A DNA stretch of 7,125 bases from Limisphaerales bacterium (GTDB lineage: Bacteria; Verrucomicrobiota; Verrucomicrobiae; Limisphaerales; UBA11358). Below are positions 1-4,418 of this stretch, in pieces (position 1 is the first letter of the stretch; each line of letters starts with the position of its first letter). The notes under the pieces are model-generated. The model saw nothing but the letters and a program-made list of their open reading frames with translations, searched no databases and was not told the DNA's origin. The translations under genes were made by a program, and so were the position numbers. Where the stretch lies: assembly GCA_003152145.1 (NCBI GenBank), contig PLZL01000278.1, positions 1 through 7,125 on the forward strand. Direction: 5' to 3'.

Positions 1-180
1 GATCACCGCATCGCTTCCAAAAAAATAGCCGCCCAGCGCGACCACCAGAACCAGCAGGCCGGGCAGCGCAAATATGGCGTAGTAGGCAATCACGGCGCTT
101 TCACGGAACGGATCTTTTTCATACCATTTCACGAACGCAGCTTTAAACAGCCGGGTAATTTCCTTTGTTTTCATTTTCAT
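1..180 (-). CDS. YihY/BrkB-family inner-membrane protein, N-terminal fragment
   Basis: Reading the minus strand from the ATG at 180-178 gives 60 uninterrupted codons that leave the window at base 1. A short polar, basic leader (residues 1-27) is followed by a hydrophobic segment from about S28 to G55 containing the stretch AVIAYYAIFALPGLLVLVVA. The pattern of a short amphipathic leader, then a segment with YY, a proline and an LL run is typical of the first membrane helix of the YihY/virulence factor BrkB family (once annotated as ribonuclease BN). These are polytopic inner-membrane proteins of about 280-420 residues whose molecular role is not settled. Alternative in-frame ATGs lie at 189-187 and 174-172, and none has a convincing ribosome binding site. 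The call rests on 60 residues only. It appears unrelated to the restriction genes next door. Confidence 0.7.
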   Translation of the reverse strand, partial: MKMKTKEITRLFKAAFVKWYEKDPFRESAVIAYYAIFALPGLLVLVVALGGYFFGSDAVI

Positions 181-432
181 GGAATGCATGGCCCGATCTT
201 TTTCATAAGCTGTTCCATTTTGAACGGGGAAATCTTGCCACGCCATGGGGTGTTCACCGGACAACCTTCGTTCGTCCGTCCGCAGGGAGCCGCAACGCGC
301 GCAGACGTGAAGTCTTTGGCGGTTAAAAACGCTTGATCTCGATCGCACTTCTGATCAATTGATCTAGGCGTGCCGCGCAAGCCGAAATCCTCGCCAACAG
401 AAGCATCAGTCGTCACGCGGATGAGTCAGATT
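181..432. other. Intergenic region with a GATC cluster, no supported gene
   Basis: This spacer separates the 3' end of the XRE gene (433) from the start of the YihY-like gene (180 or 189); both are on the minus strand, so it should contain the YihY-like promoter. No protein here resembles a family I recognise. The minus-strand frame between 416 and 177 is open for 79 codons but looks like chance: it overlaps the YihY-like start and shows no domain pattern. The only clear structure is the GATC cluster at 335-364, described separately. No convincing terminator hairpin with a T-run was seen after the XRE stop. Confidence 0.5.
335..364. repeat. Cluster of four GATC sites including a 12-base palindrome
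   Basis: GATC starts at 335, 341, 353 and 361, four sites in 30 bases. The last two form the perfect palindrome GATCAATTGATC (353-364). The cluster lies about 70 bases beyond the stop of the XRE gene and about 155 bases upstream of the YihY-like start. If the neighbouring methyltransferase is GATC-specific, this could be a methylation-sensitive regulatory patch, but that is inference. The sites themselves are read directly. Confidence 0.7.
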
Positions 433-654
433 TCAAGCGTCTTCAACCAGCGTTGCCAATTTGACGTTCAGTGCTTGGGCCAATCGGGCCAGCTTGTCCA
501 GTGAGATATTTTCACGGCCGCGCTCAATTTCAGAGAGATAGGGCCAGCTCAAATCCGCCTTTTCCGCCAATTGCTCCAAGGTCAAACCAGCATTGGTTCG
601 ACAGGCGCGGATGTTCTTCCCCACGATCACCCGATGTTTGGCGGCATGAGCCAT
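433..654 (-). CDS. Small XRE-family HTH regulator, candidate controller of the R-M operon
   Basis: A 73-residue protein that is almost entirely one Cro/C1-type helix-turn-helix domain. Residues 12-27 form helix 1 (GKNIRACRTNAGLTLE), the HTH spans about Q28-I43 with the usual QLAE...LS...SEIERG pattern, and the tail (S51-L69) carries the standard LARLAQALNV packing helix. Size and fold match the controller (C) proteins of type II restriction-modification systems, which bind dyad operators near the R or M genes and delay nuclease expression. The gene is divergent from the methyltransferase, with 95 bases between the two start codons, and a 13-base dyad sits in that spacer. The ATG at 654-652 is the only plausible start; its ribosome binding site is weak. 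The XRE identity is clear. The controller role is inferred from position and size; it could also be an unrelated small repressor. Confidence 0.85.
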   Translation of the reverse strand: MAHAAKHRVIVGKNIRACRTNAGLTLEQLAEKADLSWPYLSEIERGRENISLDKLARLAQALNVKLATLVEDA

Positions 655-693
655 TCAACCAGCAGACTCGATTTTCAACGCGCCGAACATTCG

Positions 694-706
694 ACATATC
701 GTATGT
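694..706. promoter_or_regulatory. Operator-like inverted repeat between XRE and methyltransferase genes
   Basis: ACATA-TCG-TATGT is a perfect dyad with 5-base arms and a 3-base spacer. It is centred at base 700, about 46 bases before the XRE start and 50 before the methyltransferase start. A TTGACT hexamer (708-713, plus strand) directly abuts it and could be a -35 element for the methyltransferase operon, although no good -10 was found at the usual distance. A short dyad beside a divergent XRE gene is where autoregulatory operators usually lie. It does not match the GACT...AGTC core of the best known C boxes. The dyad is seen; the operator role is inference. Confidence 0.45.
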
Positions 707-714
707 TTTGACTT

Positions 715-822
715 GATCCTTTGGTGGAGATCGGGATCGATCCCGGTGGATGGCAGACAAAGCCCGGCGGAAACGTCCAGCAAGGGCCGCCAAGCAAGCG
801 CGCTCGGATCAGAGATCCGATC
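715..822. repeat. Dense GATC cluster over the start of the methyltransferase gene
   Basis: Seven GATC tetramers start at 715, 729, 735, 739, 807, 814 and 819. Two of them sit inside the perfect 14-base palindrome CGGGATCGATCCCG (732-745), which ends five bases before the ATG at 750 and so occupies the ribosome binding region. Another pair forms GGATC-AGA-GATCC (806-818) inside codons 19-23. Chance expectation is about one site per 256 bases. If the enzyme methylates GATC, the cluster offers a route for feedback by methylation state or by hairpin formation at the start codon. The sites and palindromes are read directly; the regulatory role is a hypothesis. Confidence 0.65.
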
Positions 823-1817
823 CAAAACCAACCCAATACAGGATTCGCCGCAAAATCCCTGACCCAGCCTGGTCGCTTTCGGAACTCGTCCGTCCGCACG
901 TTCCCAAATCCCCGCGCCGTGCCAAGGTCAAGGAACAGCTTGCGCTCGCACCGGTTGAATCTGCCTCGCCTGAAGAAGCGCTGCCGTTTTTGAAATGGGT
1001 TGGCGGCAAGGCCCAACTGCTTGCGCAGTTCGACGACTTTTTCCCCAGGGAAATCACCCGTTACTTCGAGCCGTTCGTGGGCGGCGGCGCGGTATTTTTT
1101 CATCTCAAGCACCGCTTCCCGCAGATGCGCGCCTTCCTGCGCGACATCAACCCCGAACTCATCAATACCTACCTCGCCGTCCGCGATTTTCCGCGCGAAC
1201 TCATGCGCCGGCTGGACGAACACGCCGCTGAATTCAAGGCCAAAGGTGATGACTATTTTTACTTCGTCCGCGCCCAGCACCACCTGACCGGTGACGACAA
1301 GAATATCGTGGAGCGTGCCGCCCGCATGATTTTCCTCAACAAGACCTGCTTCAACGGCCTCTGGCGCGTCAACGCCCGTGACGAATTCAATGTCCCAGTC
1401 GGCTCAAATAAAAAGCCCGGCCTTTACAACGAGGAAAACATTTTGGCCGCCAGCCGCGCGCTCGAAGGCGTGCATCTGGCCGTGCAGGATTTCCGAGAAA
1501 CCCTCAATCAGACCCGGCCCGGCGACTTTGCCTACGTTGACCCGCCGTATTATCCCGTCTCCGCCACCGCCAGCTTTACTTCCTACGCCAAGGAGGATTT
1601 TGGCGAGGGCGAACAGCGCGAACTCCACGCCGTCTTTGCCGAGGCCGCCCGGCGCGGCGCGCGGCTGATGCTTTCCAACTCAGACACGCCCTTCATCCGC
1701 AAACTCTACCGCGACTTTCAAATCCACACCGTGCAAGCCCGCCGCGCAATCAACTGCGACGGCTCAAAACGCGGCCACGTCAACGAGGTCGTCGTCACCA
1801 ATTTAGCCAACGAATAA
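750..1817 (+). CDS. Dam-like DNA adenine N6-methyltransferase (D12 class, alpha group)
   Basis: A 355-residue enzyme that transfers a methyl group from S-adenosylmethionine to adenine N6 in a specific DNA site. The core begins near residue 79 with motif X (PFLKWVGGKAQLL, 79-91). Motif I follows as EPFVGGGAVFF (107-117), then D132-INPELINTY, the Dam signature TCFNGLWRVN (199-208), the catalytic DPPY (264-267) and LSNSDT (308-313). Dam, M.DpnII and M.MboI share this layout and methylate GATC; M.EcoRV (GATATC) belongs to the same class, so GATC specificity is likely but unproven. Residues 1-78 are an extra, very basic stretch not found in Dam. No in-frame ATG, GTG or TTG occurs between 750 and the core, and the frame is closed by TGA at 714-716, so 750 is the only sensible start. 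Two nuclease-like genes follow 5 and 4 bases apart, which points to a restriction-modification operon. Confidence 0.93.
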   Translation: MADKARRKRPARAAKQARSDQRSDPKPTQYRIRRKIPDPAWSLSELVRPHVPKSPRRAKVKEQLALAPVESASPEEALPFLKWVGGKAQLLAQFDDFFPREITRYFEPFVGGGAVFFHLKHRFPQMRAFLRDINPELINTYLAVRDFPRELMRRLDEHAAEFKAKGDDYFYFVRAQHHLTGDDKNIVERAARMIFLNKTCFNGLWRVNARDEFNVPVGSNKKPGLYNEENILAASRALEGVHLAVQDFRETLNQTRPGDFAYVDPPYYPVSATASFTSYAKEDFGEGEQRELHAVFAEAARRGARLMLSNSDTPFIRKLYRDFQIHTVQARRAINCDGSKRGHVNEVVVTNLANE

Positions 1818-1822
1818 AAATT

Positions 1823-2224
1823 ATGCCTGGACGCGCAAAAGCAGTTTCAAACGGTGACGACTTGGTAAAAGCAGTCGCACAACTTGCACAAGAACTCGGA
1901 CTTGAAGCAAAAGAACAAGTTCGTGTCGCCCGCAGAATTTGGGGAGCGGTTCGGAAAATTGATGTTGTGCTTACGCATCCGCAAACCCGAAAGACGCTCG
2001 GCATCGAATGCAAGTTCCAAGCTGTCACCGGCACGGCTGAAGAAAAAATCCCGTCGGTCATTGAGGACATCGGCGCGTGGCCGATTCCCGGCATTGTCGT
2101 TTTTGCCGGCGAAGGCTTCACCGAGAACATGAAGATGTTTTTGGTTTCCACCGGCAAAGCCGTGGAGTTTCCAGAATTGAAACCGTGGCTGTGTTTGTTC
2201 TTCGGCTTGCCGCTCTCGGAATAA
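1823..2224 (+). CDS. Small PD-(D/E)XK nuclease-like protein, candidate restriction subunit
   Basis: A 133-residue protein starting 5 bases after the methyltransferase stop, with no Shine-Dalgarno sequence, so translation is probably coupled. The middle reads as a PD-(D/E)XK core: helix 1 about D12-L25, strand with D47 (KIDVVL), turn, strand with E62-C63-K64 (LGIECKFQ), then helix AEEKIPSVIEDI (72-83) and the hydrophobic strand PGIVVFAG (89-96). D47, E62 and K64 would be the metal-binding and catalytic residues, with Q66 also well placed. The C-terminus is aromatic and hydrophobic (WLCLFFGL, 122-129). Stand-alone type II enzymes of this fold are mostly 200-350 residues, so this is near the minimum for a catalytic domain and may need a partner; the HNH protein encoded next is the obvious candidate. 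The fold is assigned from motif spacing alone. A Vsr-like or Holliday-junction-resolvase-like role is an alternative. Confidence 0.7.
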   Translation: MPGRAKAVSNGDDLVKAVAQLAQELGLEAKEQVRVARRIWGAVRKIDVVLTHPQTRKTLGIECKFQAVTGTAEEKIPSVIEDIGAWPIPGIVVFAGEGFTENMKMFLVSTGKAVEFPELKPWLCLFFGLPLSE

Positions 2225-2228
2225 AACG

Positions 2229-2927
2229 ATGGCAACTTGCGACCACAACAGCACAATTCCAGACGATGTGCTTGCACGCATCCCCGGCTCGCAAGCCGGC
2301 TCTGGTCGTCATCGTTGTGTCATCTGCGCTTATGCTCAAGGAGTAGCCGCCGCGCGTCGAGCAGCAACAATCCGTGCGCTCGGCGTAACAGAAACTTGCA
2401 ATCACGGAAGTGAAGCGCCTTCAGCAATTCTTCGTGCTTTGCAAGAGTCGCAAGCTGGAGGCGGACGTCACAAATGTTGCACCTGCGCTTTTCAATTTGG
2501 TTTTCAAAGTTTGACCGCTGACATCGAAGCCCAAACGCGGGCGGACATTAAAACGGAAGACGCAACTCATGGCGTTGAAAGCACAGGCGGTCACGCCGAA
2601 GGTCGCGAAATTTTTCGGCAGAACCGAACCTACGAACGCAATCCGCGCAATCGCGCCGCCGCGATCCGCGCGCACGGCGTGACGTGCGTGGCGTGCGGCT
2701 TCAACTTCGACGCGTTTTACGGCGCGGCCTACGCCGGTTCCTACATCGAGATACATCACCTCCAGTCATTGGCCACCGGCGGCCGGCGCGTGATTGACCC
2801 CGTGGCCGACCTGCGCCCGCTCTGCGCCAACTGTCACAGCATGGTGCATCGCCGCCCGGGAGTTGTTCTGTCCATCGAGGAATTGCGCCAGCTTATCGCC
2901 GCCGCCCGCGCTCACAGCGCCGGATAG
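2229..2927 (+). CDS. HNH endonuclease with duplicated N-terminal zinc module
   Basis: A 232-residue protein whose C-terminal third is a classic HNH/zinc nuclease domain: C153-x2-C156, then IEIHH with H176-H177, then DLRPLCANCHSMVH with C199-x2-C202, H203 and H207. H176 or H177 would be the general base and the four cysteines a structural zinc site, as in McrA-type and many type II HNH enzymes. The N-terminal part holds two copies of one unit 53 residues apart: C4-x-H6 with SQAGSGRHRCVICA (21-34), and C57-x-H59 with SQAGGGRHKCCTCA (74-87). Each could bind a zinc ion through Cys, His, Cys and Cys. Residues 95-139 are a polar linker. It starts 4 bases after the preceding gene, so the two nuclease-like proteins are probably made together. 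It could be the restriction enzyme itself, a DNA-binding partner of the small PD-(D/E)XK protein, or a methyl-dependent nuclease. The HNH identity is secure; the pathway is inferred from context. Confidence 0.88.
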   Translation: MATCDHNSTIPDDVLARIPGSQAGSGRHRCVICAYAQGVAAARRAATIRALGVTETCNHGSEAPSAILRALQESQAGGGRHKCCTCAFQFGFQSLTADIEAQTRADIKTEDATHGVESTGGHAEGREIFRQNRTYERNPRNRAAAIRAHGVTCVACGFNFDAFYGAAYAGSYIEIHHLQSLATGGRRVIDPVADLRPLCANCHSMVHRRPGVVLSIEELRQLIAAARAHSAG

Positions 2928-2952
2928 TTCCGGCCTCTGACATCTGCCGTAA
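2928..2952 (+). pseudogene. C-terminal tail remnant of a DpnI-like gene
   Basis: These 25 bases match 3825-3849, the end of the DpnI-like copy downstream, where the frame reads SGLWRLP then stop. Here the same frame reads SGL, stop, HLP, stop. The only three differences are G in the downstream copy versus A here, which turn W into TGA, R into H and TAG into TAA. The remnant begins on the base after the HNH stop codon. It shows that an earlier unit of the same gene once ended here, or that a duplication boundary falls here. Short but exact; seen only by comparison with 3825-3849. Confidence 0.6.
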
Positions 2953-3019
2953 CTGGAGCCGGGCCACCTGGCCAGCGATTACAAATGTCCGGCCTGCGGC
3001 TTTTGGTATCAGCTCAAAA
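2928..3019 (+). repeat. Direct repeat, left copy
   Basis: Bases 2928-3019 align without gaps to 3825-3916, an offset of exactly 897 bases, covering the 3' end of one DpnI-like gene fused to the zinc-ribbon region of the next. Within the ribbon most differences are at third codon positions (TGT/TGC, CCG/CCC, GGC/GGA, TTT/TTC), so both copies spent time under protein-level selection before decaying. Confidence 0.75.
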
Positions 3020-3104
3020 GCAAGAAATCACGCATCAGCAATTGACTCGCTCGCGCCCGCTCGCTCGGCCCTCGCGGGCCTTCATCTTCGGTCGAATTCC
3101 TTTC

Positions 3105-3121
3105 GCGGTTTCCCAAACCGC
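3105..3121. repeat. Short hairpin at an insertion point in copy A
   Basis: GCGGTTT-CCC-AAACCGC is a perfect 7-base stem with a CCC loop. It ends a stretch (about 3043-3120) that has no counterpart in DpnI and that begins with the in-frame TGA. The three-base CCC loop is the same as in two hairpins of the element at 3916-4027, so this may be the scar of another palindromic element. The element boundary on the left is unclear. Confidence 0.4.
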
Positions 3122-3213
3122 TCAAGTCCATCCGCGATGGCGTTTATGCCGCAATGATGGAAGCCATCCGGGAAGACCGCGCGCCCAGCTACTTTTTCCT
3201 GCATTATGAGATT

Positions 3214-3289
3214 CGTAGCAGCGGACGTCAGGAGGCTCAAACTTCCTCTCAAGAATTTCAGATGGAGCCTCCTGACGTCGGCTGCTACG
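3214..3289. repeat. Palindromic insertion element inside the DpnI-like gene
   Basis: A 76-base element with 25-base terminal inverted arms: 3214-3238 begins CGTAGCAGCGGACGTCAGGA and 3265-3289 is its reverse complement at 24 of 25 positions. It splits the DpnI-like frame between YFFLHYE and LVRNLLLVPSF, where DpnI has no such segment, yet keeps the frame open, adding about 30 residues (RSSGRQEAQTSS and so on). No transposase is encoded, so it resembles a REP or MITE-like non-autonomous element. Confidence 0.8.
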
Positions 3290-3492
3290 GTTCAGGAGGC
3301 GAAGGAGCGATTTGGCTCGTCCGCAATCTGCTGCTGGTGCCGTCCTTTGCCTTTCCACCGTCGGCCATCATCCAATGCCCGCCGCTGTCCGCCACCGCCC
3401 GCCGCGCCGGCTGGGTCGGTTGTAATTTTGATTTGCATCGCATCCCCGCCGATGCCCGGATTGCCGTGGTGCGGACAATTGCGTCTCCCCGT

Positions 3493-3564
3493 CGTAGGTC
3501 AGGCGTCGCGCCTGACTCTGACTTAAAAGACGAATATGGAGACAGGCGCGACGCCTGTCCTACG
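3493..3564. repeat. Double-hairpin palindromic element inside the DpnI-like gene
   Basis: A 72-base element. The left arm (3493-3518) contains the hairpin GTCAGGCG-TCG-CGCCTGAC and the right arm (3539-3564) GACAGGCG-CGA-CGCCTGTC. The two arms are inverse complements at 24 of 26 positions, and the two mismatches compensate one another within each hairpin. It sits between ARIAVVRT and IVPPAEV of the DpnI-like protein and keeps the frame open, adding residues such as RRRSGVAPDSDL. Elements of this look are abundant in some verrucomicrobial genomes, from memory. Confidence 0.8.
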
Positions 3565-3824
3565 CTCATCGTTCCGCCTGCCGAAGTGCGCGAAAAATTC
3601 CGAAGGGTCAAACCGCTCAAGGAAATTTCGGTCAAGGAACGCGGCTGGACGCTGGATGTGCTCAATGGCGTGAGAAGCCTCGGCAAACAGGAATTTACCA
3701 ACGGCGACGCCTACACGCTTGCCGAACATTTGGAACAATTGCATCCCGACAACCGGCATGTGCGCGATAAAATCCGCCAGCAGCTTCAAGTCCTGCGCGA
3801 CGCCAAATTACTCATTCACGTCAA

Positions 3825-3916
3825 TTCCGGCCTCTGGCGTCTGCCGTAGCTGGAGCCGGGACATCCGGCCAGCGATTATTCCTGCCCCCATTGCGGATTC
3901 TGGTATCAGCTCAAAG
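3825..3916 (+). repeat. Direct repeat, right copy
   Basis: Partner of 2928-3019. It spans the last codons of DpnI-like copy A (SGLWRLP, TAG 3847-3849) and the start of copy B (LEPGHPASDYSCPHCGFWYQLK). Since both copies show the same end-to-start junction, the 897-base unit was duplicated in tandem after that junction had formed. Confidence 0.75.
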
Positions 3917-4027
3917 GGGAGCGCAGCCGCCCCGGCTGCCATTCGACGCGCCCCGCGTCGAACATCGTCCTTCCGAAACGTTCGCGACGAGGCGTCGCGA
4001 ACCACACGCGAGGCGCGTGCGCTCCCC
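3916..4027. repeat. Composite element of four 3-base-loop hairpins
   Basis: Outer arms GGGGAGCGCA (3916-3925) and TGCGCTCCCC (4018-4027) are perfect inverse complements. Within or overlapping them lie four stems in a row: GCAGCCG-CCC-CGGCTGC (3923-3939), TTCGACGCG-CCC-CGCGTCGAA (3942-3962), TTCGCGACG-AGG-CGTCGCGAA (3981-4001) and CACGCG-AGG-CGCGTG (4005-4019). All stems are perfect. No protein is encoded by the element itself. It interrupts DpnI-like copy B right after the QLK active-site strand. Confidence 0.82.
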
Positions 4028-4062
4028 CATTCGCGACTCCATCAACGACGGCGCGGACACCG

Positions 4063-4175
4063 CGGAGCGCGGTTTGTCCCACACCGCAGCGCGTTGCCAG
4101 CCAGACCAGTGGTTCAATTATCCGAAGCCCCTCCCGTTCCTCCACGCGCTGCGAGTTGGGACAACTCGCGCTCCG
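4063..4175. repeat. Palindromic element with 32-base arms in copy B
   Basis: The arm 4063-4094 (begins CGGAGCGCGGTTTGTCCCA) and the reverse complement of 4144-4175 (begins CGGAGCGCGAGTTGTCCCA) agree at 27 of 32 positions. The 49-base centre has no recognisable content. It lies between SINDGADT and KEEAPSFYF of the DpnI-like copy B and leaves those two in the same frame. Confidence 0.72.
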
Positions 4176-4289
4176 CCCGCCATCCAGAAAGAAGAAGCCC
4201 CCAGCTTCTATTTCATGCAATATGATTTGGCGACGTGGAGCGTCCGCGATTTCTGAATAATTTGTTTTTGCACGCCCTCACCTAAATCC

Positions 4290-4409
4290 TCTCCCCCAAG
4301 AGCGGACTTTTAGCATTCCCGCTGGCTGGATTGCGGATGACGGTTCGGCCAATCCCGTCGCCCGACATTTCACGAACGCGGCGAGTGTTTCTCCTTCTCC
4401 TGGGGGAGA
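4290..4409. repeat. Degenerate inverted repeat upstream of second XRE gene
   Basis: TCTCCCCCA (4290-4298) and TGGGGGAGA (4401-4409) are perfect 9-base inverse complements enclosing 102 bases. The left flank (CCTCACCTAAATCCTCTCCC) resembles a widespread intergenic repeat style, from memory. Bases 4257-4418 otherwise contain no supported gene. The right arm doubles as the probable ribosome binding site of the gene at 4419. Confidence 0.45.
4402..4408 (+). promoter_or_regulatory. Ribosome binding site deciding the TTG start at 4419
   Basis: GGGGGAG lies 10 bases before TTG 4419 and is the only good Shine-Dalgarno sequence near the start of the second XRE gene. It supports the TTG start over the later in-frame GTG at 4446. 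Confidence 0.45.
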
Positions 4410-4418
4410 ACTGCCCGG

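Larger units (their letters stand above)
2953..3849 (+). pseudogene. DpnI-family (methyl-GATC) restriction endonuclease, broken copy A
   Basis: One frame from CTG 2953 to TAG 3849 carries nearly the whole DpnI architecture, by comparison with the S. pneumoniae DpnI sequence as I remember it. Segments: ASDYKCPACGFWYQLKSKK (zinc ribbon and active-site strand, from about 2971); IRDGVYAAMMEAI...YFFLHYE (3130-3210); LLLVPSFAFPPSAIIQ then LSATARRAGWVGCNFDL (about 3325-3440); and the winged-helix C-terminus GWTLDVLN...HVRDKIRQQLQVLRD (about 3643-3807). DpnI cuts GATC only when adenine is methylated; its C-terminal winged helix also reads the methyl group. Damage: about 50 N-terminal residues are missing, TGA at 3043-3045 interrupts the frame, and three extra stretches are inserted (about 3043-3120, 3211-3309 and 3490-3567), two of them palindromic elements. 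Apart from the TGA the frame is open throughout. The catalytic Glu position reads Gln (YQLK). A truncated protein from ATG 3154 could still make the winged helix. Confidence 0.85.
3850..4256 (+). pseudogene. DpnI-family endonuclease, truncated copy B
   Basis: Three DpnI-like pieces survive. From 3850, LEPGHPASDYSCPHCGFWYQLK repeats the zinc ribbon and active-site strand of copy A. From 4032, in another frame, RDSINDGADT matches the INDGAY helix of DpnI. From 4188, KEEAPSFYFMQYDLATWSV matches the FFFLTY strand region, ending at TGA 4254-4256 after RDF. Palindromic elements at 3916-4027 and 4063-4175 lie between the pieces; a frame change accompanies the first and none the second. The remainder of the gene, including TARRAGWIGC and the winged helix, is absent. 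The intact TWSVRDF here shows what copy A had before the 3214-3289 element split it. No functional nuclease can be made from this copy. Confidence 0.78.

Noticed and set aside
1..4. Window starts exactly with GATC, possibly a cloning or restriction boundary
   Set aside because: A single tetramer at the edge is uninformative; the YihY-like frame continues through it without disturbance.
177..416. A 79-codon minus-strand frame between the XRE and YihY-like genes
   Set aside because: No family recognised, runs over the YihY-like start and contains the GATC cluster; composition does not look protein-coding. A degraded gene fragment cannot be excluded.
675..1283. A 202-codon minus-strand open frame opposite the methyltransferase and spacer
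   Set aside because: Antisense to strongly conserved methyltransferase motifs and with no recognisable domain; judged a shadow.
3046..3110. Repeated CTCGCTCG-like stretch as a possible CRISPR or tandem array
   Set aside because: Only two or three imperfect short units and no regular spacers. It is better read as inserted or decayed sequence within the DpnI-like gene.
3906..4220. Open minus-strand frames across DpnI-like copy B
   Set aside because: They consist mainly of translated palindromic elements and have no domain features.
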